Below are positions 58,301 through 64,000 of a stretch of 64,000 bases of DNA, one piece after another. Made by a program: the position numbers and the translations under genes. How positions within the stretch are numbered: position 1 is the first letter of the stretch; each line of letters starts with the position of its first letter. Below the pieces are notes generated by a model that did not search any database, was not told the origin of the DNA, and saw nothing but the letters and a program-made list of their open reading frames with translations. This DNA comes from Prostheceraeus crozeri (Eukaryota > Platyhelminthes > Polycladida > Euryleptidae). The stretch covers positions 313,501 to 377,500 of the forward strand of contig CAJQUW010007460.1 in the NCBI GenBank assembly GCA_907163375.1. The letters are read 5' to 3'.

Positions 58301-58430
58301 CTGTATATTCACTTCTCTAGTTTTAAATTTAGTTTTATCGAAACCCGTAATCACAGTATGTGAAGATGATCATGAATTTATAAAACACATCATTATCGCA
58401 ATGTTTAATGCCATGACAAAAATTTTGTAA
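55386..58430 (+). pseudogene. P-type THAP transposase, broken
   Basis: Exon 1 (55386-55647) is a THAP domain: MVNSCAVVGCRNGYHNNRIP, FHRFPLKNPELLKIW, then, after a 1-nt frameshift near 55540, VCSLHFKEDDY; its donor is AG|GTAAGT. Exon 2 starts at 56134 (acceptor TTTATTTCAG) and needs another frame change near 56235. The transposase body then runs ANLEEDIRVADIIHNIKTLK, RRYSTTMIILSYSLFA, LRNSNCILIPSIRQLRN and VVIILDEIHVAKR (first catalytic Asp). An in-frame TGA at 57097 follows, then VVAVSADNLSANR (second Asp). Further breaks lie between 57342 and 57608. Then come GHISSDNIEERFGHCRQLRG and LESERKLKI. The C-terminal part (58017-58430) includes GYIVKTYLKRMKCISCENIL. It is a clear but inactive relative of P-element and THAP9 transposases. 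Confidence 0.88.
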
Positions 58431-58855
58431 AAACTGCGAGTGATCAAGCAACAAACACAAAAAAGAAACGAAGCAAATTTCGATGAATGTGTGTGATTTC
58501 ATTTGTACAAAGATCATTCTACTCCATGCAGTGTTTGAATAATAAACGTATATATTACTTTGCTGTTTTCATTCATCGCTATTCAAAGCACGTTTAAGAA
58601 GAAGAGTAAATAAAATAGAACTTGTAAATAAAATCAAGTATTTTGATACAATTAGTTCATTTGAATACATTTCGATAGTAAAAGATAATTGTTTCCGCTG
58701 CTTTTAGAGCTTTGATATTGTATTTGTTTATCATTTTACGTCTTGTCATAATTATATTTCATGAACTAAAAAAATCCGCAAAATCTGTCTAGACCCCCAA
58801 GTGTACACCCTTCGTGAAAGTTTCCTGCCCAGATACTACTATTAAGAAGTCCATG

Positions 58856-61800
58856 GTTGGTCAAAGGTTTTTCCTTATGGCACTGTCAGTGTTTGAATAT
58901 AAAAATGTGAAGTATAATTTCCTTGTTCAAATGCTGTCTGTGTGCCCAGCCGGTGAAGATATCCCAATCCACTGCTAAGTAATGCTCGACATATTTTCTC
59001 TTACGTCAGTTATTTTGTGAAATACTGAGGTCTCTTTTCACTCTCGGTATCGGTTTGAATACAAGAATGTTTTCATTGAAGCCTTTGAAATCATGAAGTC
59101 TTCTTATAATTAGTAATAAAACCAAGAAGTAATCGGAGGTGTTACAAAGCTTTGTACAGTTTTGTTCAAAGGTTGGGTCAAGATCACAGTCGCATGACAT
59201 TTGAGGTAGAATTCTGCCATTGACATTTATGTCCATGTACGTATGTGCAGTCATGTAAAGCAAAATAATTCTGATTTGCATCATCAACATTAAGTCGGAA
59301 TTTTTTAACTCTAAACTACCGCACACTGCTTCAGAAGTGTATCAGCATTCTAGATGCACCCTTACTATCGATTGATTCGATAAATTGCCTTGCAGGCAAA
59401 TTGCTGGATTTTCAGGTATTCAATAACGTTCTTTTAGGTAGGAAGGATGCGTTTGTATATGATGACCAACAAAAATTAGTGCAGCTTTTGTGTCCGCATT
59501 AGTGCAGTGGGCAGAGGTATTTATGTGATAACTTCGAGGTGATAACAATGACTTAAAGCGTCAATACCTAATGTATTTTTGCTCGATTTATATTCTGAAA
59601 ATTTGCTAAGCACATCGAATTTGCAGAGGCATCAAATCAAAGCATAAAGCATCCTGTTTGTCTGCTACACAGTGATAAATTGCTTTGCCTGCTTGTTAGG
59701 GTCTAGAGATGACATTTTCTATTACTGATGGTCACGCCTAGAACTAGTCGCGAGAGGCAGAAAGATCAATTTTCCATTGAACGTAATGCAAATTCAAGCC
59801 TGAATTCTGACTAACTAAATAATTGACACCACCTTGAACGTACACAGTCAGTAAATTTAGATCGTGAGGAGTCGAACGATGTGAATAACATTGCCATTTG
59901 ATTTATCACGGAGAACATACTGTCCACTTGGCACAGTTGGCAGATGTTCAGTCTTCGGTGCAACAACGGCAGCTCGTGTGTTCCCTAATACAGCTTTCCT
60001 TACGCATTGCGTGCGCTTGGCCAATCACGTAAGCCAAAGGGAGACGAATCTCAACACATCTCTCTACTATGATTAGATACAAAGGCTGAGGTAGAATCTC
60101 GTCACCTAGAGTTACCGCGACAACCGAATGCATCTCAGTCGTCCGTAATGAAACTTCTGGGATCTTGTTTAGGTACAAGTTTATTCAAAGGTTGGAAATC
60201 TTAAATTTTAGGTAAGGAAGCGACTATCTTCTATGACAAAGTTCTAAATTTGCAAGCAGCTTTCAGGCTTCCCAGACCTATTTTTTCCAACAATTCCTAC
60301 TTTTTTTAGCAATTCGTCCTATTTTATCTGCTAAGATATCTAATTTTCAGGATTTCTCCTATTTTTCGGAACTTCTCAAATTTATCGCACTTTATTGGTG
60401 GCGGGTTAGAGATAAATATTAGAGCTATACAGAGTCGTTTACTTTTTCACGAATCCAATTCTATTGGCCAATGAATTTCTACAATTTATTCTATCTGGGC
60501 ATAGTGAGACACCTGTCTTGATCGTTAGATGGTCGATGTTTTCACCCCCCGCTCCTGCTTCTTGGGTATGAATTTCTTCAGTTGCTATGTGTGGGCAGAG
60601 TGAATGACTTATTTGATAAAACAATAAAAAGCTTGCACTTTCTACACATGTTTGAGAATTTCACCAGCTAGTTCTTATCAAGATTCTGTGCAGTTTTATC
60701 CCGATCGTTAAGTATATTCGACGTTTTCCTTTTCCCTCTCCTACTTGTGAAATGTCTTCAATTTGTTCCACATGCAGATCTGATCTGATCAGAGTAAGAG
60801 ACTTACATTTTCTTCAATTGATCGCAAAAAGGATTGACGTTTTCAATTTTTTGGAGCAATTTTTGGGAAATGTTTTCTCCTACTCTACCTGGACTCTTGG
60901 CGGCATGAGATTTGTCTCTACCGTTTAATCCTCGGACATTTTCTTCTTCACTTTCTTAGTTTTGGAGAAATCATTCTTTCTCAATTAAATGCACAACGTT
61001 TTCCTTATCTCCTCTTTTTGTTGGAGAATATGTGTCATATGAATTCTGTTCAGCGTGAGAGATTGTATTAAAAAAATCGATCATCAAAAGTTCCTTTCTT
61101 TCGACGCCTTATTTTTCAGCTTGCATTTTTTGGGATTTTTTCCATCAATCCTTTTTGTTCTAGCGTACTGATGAGGATCGAGTTTCGTCTTGGTGTTCTC
61201 GCTTTCTGATTCTTCCATCGCTCTGCACCTTAGTATCTGTCAGGAACTCCACCTCGAACCCTGAATGACGAAGAGGGGCATATAGTTTTATGTACGAACA
61301 CAAGTATAGTTCACCGAGTCTACTCTGCCTACACACAACAACTACCGATCTAAATTATGGCTTCCTCACAGTTCCTCACAATGTGTTTTGCACTCTCTAA
61401 TGCTAGTGGACTTGGTTGCCTCAAGAAATCAAATTAGCCTCACTTAAACAGTGATATCAGAATTTTCCTTAGTTTCGAGGTTTTTAGTCCATGACCTTTA
61501 TGGCACACATCAAAATTCACCAGTTGGATCTTGTGCAAAATCAGTTTAATCGAATACATGCTTGTCTTCCCAACCATTGCTGGTACTTGAATATTGCTGG
61601 ATTGATTGATTGTCGATCGAAGAATTCGAAATTCTATTGCCATTAATTGAATATCTTAAAAGAAATTCATAACACCGTTTCTTGAAAAATATTTGAATCG
61701 AAGTAGCTTTTGATTTTTATTTCAATTCATGCAGAGAAAGGATCCAAACTTCAAGACAACTTGAGAGCAAAGAAAAAATAGTTCAAAAGACATCTTCATT

Positions 61801-62296
61801 GTCCTATTTTTCAGTTTTGACCCATTCCAAGTTGATCCTCCTATTTTTGCATGCTTGCTTGCTGTGAGGCCTGCTCATTATATCGAAGTAAACAATCAGT
61901 CTCATGGTAATACGTCAAAATTGTATGTTTCTACATAATCTCAGCTATAATTAAATATTTTTGTAAAAAAAATCAAATTTCAAAACGTTAATTGACATCT
62001 AGGTGGTCGTACGGGCGAAATGCTGTTCTGTTCGATTTGCTTTGTAAAATATTATTCTGCTAATGAATTATAAATGAAGTGCATAGAATATTTATTACAA
62101 TTTATGTCGAGGCCATAAGGGCTCGATTTTTAGAACTTTTTTAGAGTAATTAAAGTCATTATCGTAGCTAATGAATTGCATGGTAGGAAATCATAATTTA
62201 ATTTGATCTTTATTTTCTGTTCTAATGATGCGTCAGAACGTTGCATAATTAGTACAATTACGAAGGGTAAGACTTCAGATGTTCGTCTTTTTGTAG
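58856..62296. other. Last part of the host intron, nothing recognised
   Basis: AT-rich with T-runs. A 106-codon open frame on the minus strand (59006-59326) has no recognisable motif and no splice context. No transposon protein was seen. Confidence 0.45.
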
Positions 62297-62465
62297 ATTC
62301 CAGACTTTGTCACGGGAGAACAAAGAGTTGTTGTCTGAAGTTGAGGATTTGAGGGGAAATATCGAAAGTCTTGAGTCTTCTAATCGTCAAATGCAGTTAT
62401 CACACAACCAAACTGAAAGAGACGTCCTTTACTGGCAAGAAAGAGCACATGAATATTCAAATATG
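62297..62465 (+). CDS. Host gene exon C (coiled coil)
   Basis: The acceptor TCTTTTTGTAG precedes 62297 and the donor ATG|GTAAGTG follows 62465. The first base completes the Ala codon left by exon B (GC + A). The frame then reads FQTLSRENKELLSEVEDLRG, NIESLESSNRQMQLSHNQTE and RDVLYWQERAHEYSNM, ending in phase 0. The heptad pattern continues the coiled coil of exon B. Phase and protein character together make it the next recognised exon of the same gene, about 44.2 kb downstream. The gene continues beyond the window or in unrecognised exons. Confidence 0.8.
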
Positions 62466-63339
62466 GTAAGTGTTTCTAGATTGATTTCAACTATAGTTAC
62501 AATAACGATGGGCAAGTTTTCAGACGAAACCACATTTTTGAAGCTTTGGAAAGATTGACAAGTACAGTGACAAGCTCGCAAAAGATGTTGATCGACGTTC
62601 AGTTCACGTTCATTTTTAAAATCACAAGCTTCGTTCTGTTCAAGTTCAGCAGTGAGCCCTTCCTGTTCACCGCACGTTTACCGCTCTCTTCCGCTGATTG
62701 CCTTTTATTTGCCGATATTGCGGCTGTCCCTTTCTTTGGATGTTTTCAGTTAAGAGTGTACTTCATACGGTGTGGCATTACTTTTTTGCGAGTGCTCATC
62801 ATCCTTTAAGGAATAGATGAAATATTAATCTATATATTTGTCAAAAGAAGCTCAAAAGTACATGACATTGCATCCTTTCGCACGGGTCAATCTGAAAGCA
62901 GTTCTACACTGTTTATTTGCATAAAAAGTTAATTGAATTTGAATTGCCGCTAATTTTGTCATGAGAATTATGTTTTTGCGGTATAACGGATCCCGAAATT
63001 GGTAATTTTTCAACGCACATGTAGGTATGCAGGGAAGATTCACTTCCGGACCACCAATTACAGCCCACGTTGCGTCCTCCTGTGAAAAATATGATAAAAA
63101 TTTGTTCTCTTTACATGGACCATCCCCACATTTGCACCACTTTCATGTCCCATTGGTGGTCACTGTATTTGTATTGCTAAATACAAAATGTCTGCTTGAG
63201 TGGGTCTCACAGACTTCAAGTTTGGGCATTCCTGCAAATTTTAAAATTTGACTGGAGCTACAACTATTTGAATAGAAGTTTTTTAGAAGAGAAGAGTGAT
63301 ACTGGCACATAATTAGGTCTAACCTGATATCTGTATTGG
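62466..63339. other. Host intron, nothing recognised
   Basis: Follows the exon C donor. No repeat family or further exon was recognised before the RTE-type LINE. Confidence 0.45.
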
Positions 63340-64000
63340 TGTTGCTCACTCACTCACTCACTCCACGGTTTTCCGTCTTCTTTTCCTCGTGTTGCAAGGG
63401 TTGGACGTCCGCAAATGTCGATTTGGCTTGATGGCATTTCTCCACACCGTCCGATTCGAAGGGTCGACGGAGGATAGATTCCATTTTCGAAGATCTTCTT
63501 TGATGTTGTCAAGCCAACGTTTCTTTGGTCGGCCTCGTGGATTCTTTCCTGAGAGTTCGATGGTCTGAACTTTCTTAGGCCAGTCGGCTTCATCCATGCG
63601 TTGTACATGTCCATACCAACGTAGCCTTCTCCAGTGCACACCATCTTCAAGTCGATGAATACCAAGCCTAGACCTTAGCTCATCCATAGGAACTCGATCA
63701 GTTAGGCGCTTGGAGCAGATCCACCGCACCATTGCGTTATCATTACGGCGCAATCGGTTTTGCTCCTCGATGTTGATTGGCCATGTCTCGGTTGCATACA
63801 ATAGAACACTTCTCACACACATGGAGTAGACATGACCTCGGTTGCTGAAGGGGATGTCTCTGTTCGTAAGTATGGGAATGAGCTCACGAAAGTTCTTCCT
63901 TGCCAGCTGAATTCTCAGTCTAGCAGCCTCACTGCAGCCACCTGATTGTCCTAACATATCACCCAGGTAACAAAATGCAGGCACAACTTCATAATCAGCA
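63340..64000 (-). mobile_element. RTE-type LINE 3' part, cut by window edge
   Basis: The minus strand encodes an uninterrupted LINE C-terminus from the window edge to 63358: PAFCYLGDMLGQSGGCSEAA, RSVLLYATETWPINIEEQNR, RLRRNDNAMVRWICSKRLTD, RLRWYGHVQRMDEADWPKKV, GRPKKRWLDNIKEDLRKWNL, ending RKRRRKTVE. The element ends in a CACTCACTCACT tail (GAGT on the sense strand). The family is the one found at 35030-35431. The frame is intact over the visible 208 codons; RT motifs would lie beyond the window. Confidence 0.85.

Larger units (their letters stand above)
48623..58855 (+). mobile_element. P-like (THAP) transposon containing a LINE
   Basis: The left end CATGGACTTCTTAATTGTAG (48623) recurs inverted at 58855. 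The inverted repeat is 37 bp with two mismatches. GTTGGTC flanks both sides (48616-48622 and 58856-58862), a 7-bp duplication; P elements usually make 8. A further inverted word, GTGTACACTTG, lies just inside each end. The plus strand carries a THAP exon and P-type transposase pieces (55386-58430). The span is 10.2 kb, but about 6.5 kb belongs to a Jockey-type LINE inserted near the left end. The element itself is about 3.7 kb, normal for the superfamily. Confidence 0.9.

Noticed and set aside
59006-59326. 106-codon minus-strand frame with a Cys cluster
   Set aside because: No match to a known motif, no splice sites that would place it in a gene, and no supporting neighbours.
1-64000. LTR retrotransposon or other virus-like element
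   Set aside because: No paired long terminal repeats and no gag, protease, integrase or capsid motifs were seen; all retroelements here are PLE or LINE type.

Overview
The window is eukaryotic, AT-rich animal DNA. It has spliced genes with GT..AG introns, AT microsatellites and a large, varied transposon load: Penelope-like elements, several LINE types, mariner, hAT, P-like and CACTA-like elements. Exon and transposon types suggest an invertebrate, probably aquatic, but no feature here fixes the phylum.

Host layer. I can support only one host gene, on the + strand. Three exons (10908-11127, 17969-18133, 62297-62465) have matching splice sites and compatible phases. They encode a Ser/Asp-rich segment followed by a long Gln/Glu/Lys-rich coiled coil. 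I do not recognise the gene. Its second intron here is about 44 kb and holds most of the mobile DNA described below.

Mobile layer, left to right: a Penelope-like element (PLE-1, minus, 0.96-3.34 kb); a decayed CR1-type LINE (minus, 3.35-5.99 kb); a 5'-truncated LINE tail (plus, 8.2-8.5 kb) beside a 42-bp-arm hairpin; a possible piggyBac end (12.26 kb); a tRNA-derived SINE candidate (14.6-14.76 kb); a non-autonomous hAT (15122-17898) with a DD41D mariner (15322-17126) nested in it; and a decayed RTE-type LINE (18.6-20.3 kb).

The centre is a nest of two related CACTA/EnSpm-like transposons. The outer one (21960-37513, TA duplication) has its transposase gene split by the inner one (24100-34206, CG duplication). 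The inner one looks intact. It has an uninterrupted 935-codon transposase with candidate D374/D461/E712 and a four-exon accessory gene for a 297-residue BEN-domain protein. The outer one also keeps a BEN-type exon in the same position and orientation. Each element has its own dense subterminal repeat array (GTATGA-type inner, TTCGGG-type outer). I infer a two-protein system: a transposase plus a BEN protein that reads element-specific end repeats, by analogy with plant TNPD/TNPA. This is the most interesting part of the window.

Right of this come PLE-2 (38.0-39.8 kb, with an in-frame loss of the reverse-transcriptase core), a 127-bp tandem array, PLE-3 (41.2-44.8 kb, ends in inverted orientation, with a second DD41D mariner in its 3' repeat), long AT microsatellites and a tRNA-like sequence between 50-bp direct repeats. 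A P-like (THAP) transposon follows (48623-58855), carrying a GC-rich, nearly complete Jockey-type LINE (about 48.8-55.3 kb) inside it. A second RTE-type LINE enters from the right edge (63.34-64.0 kb). All three PLEs carry a hammerhead-like CTGANGA..stem..GAA motif just after the ORF.
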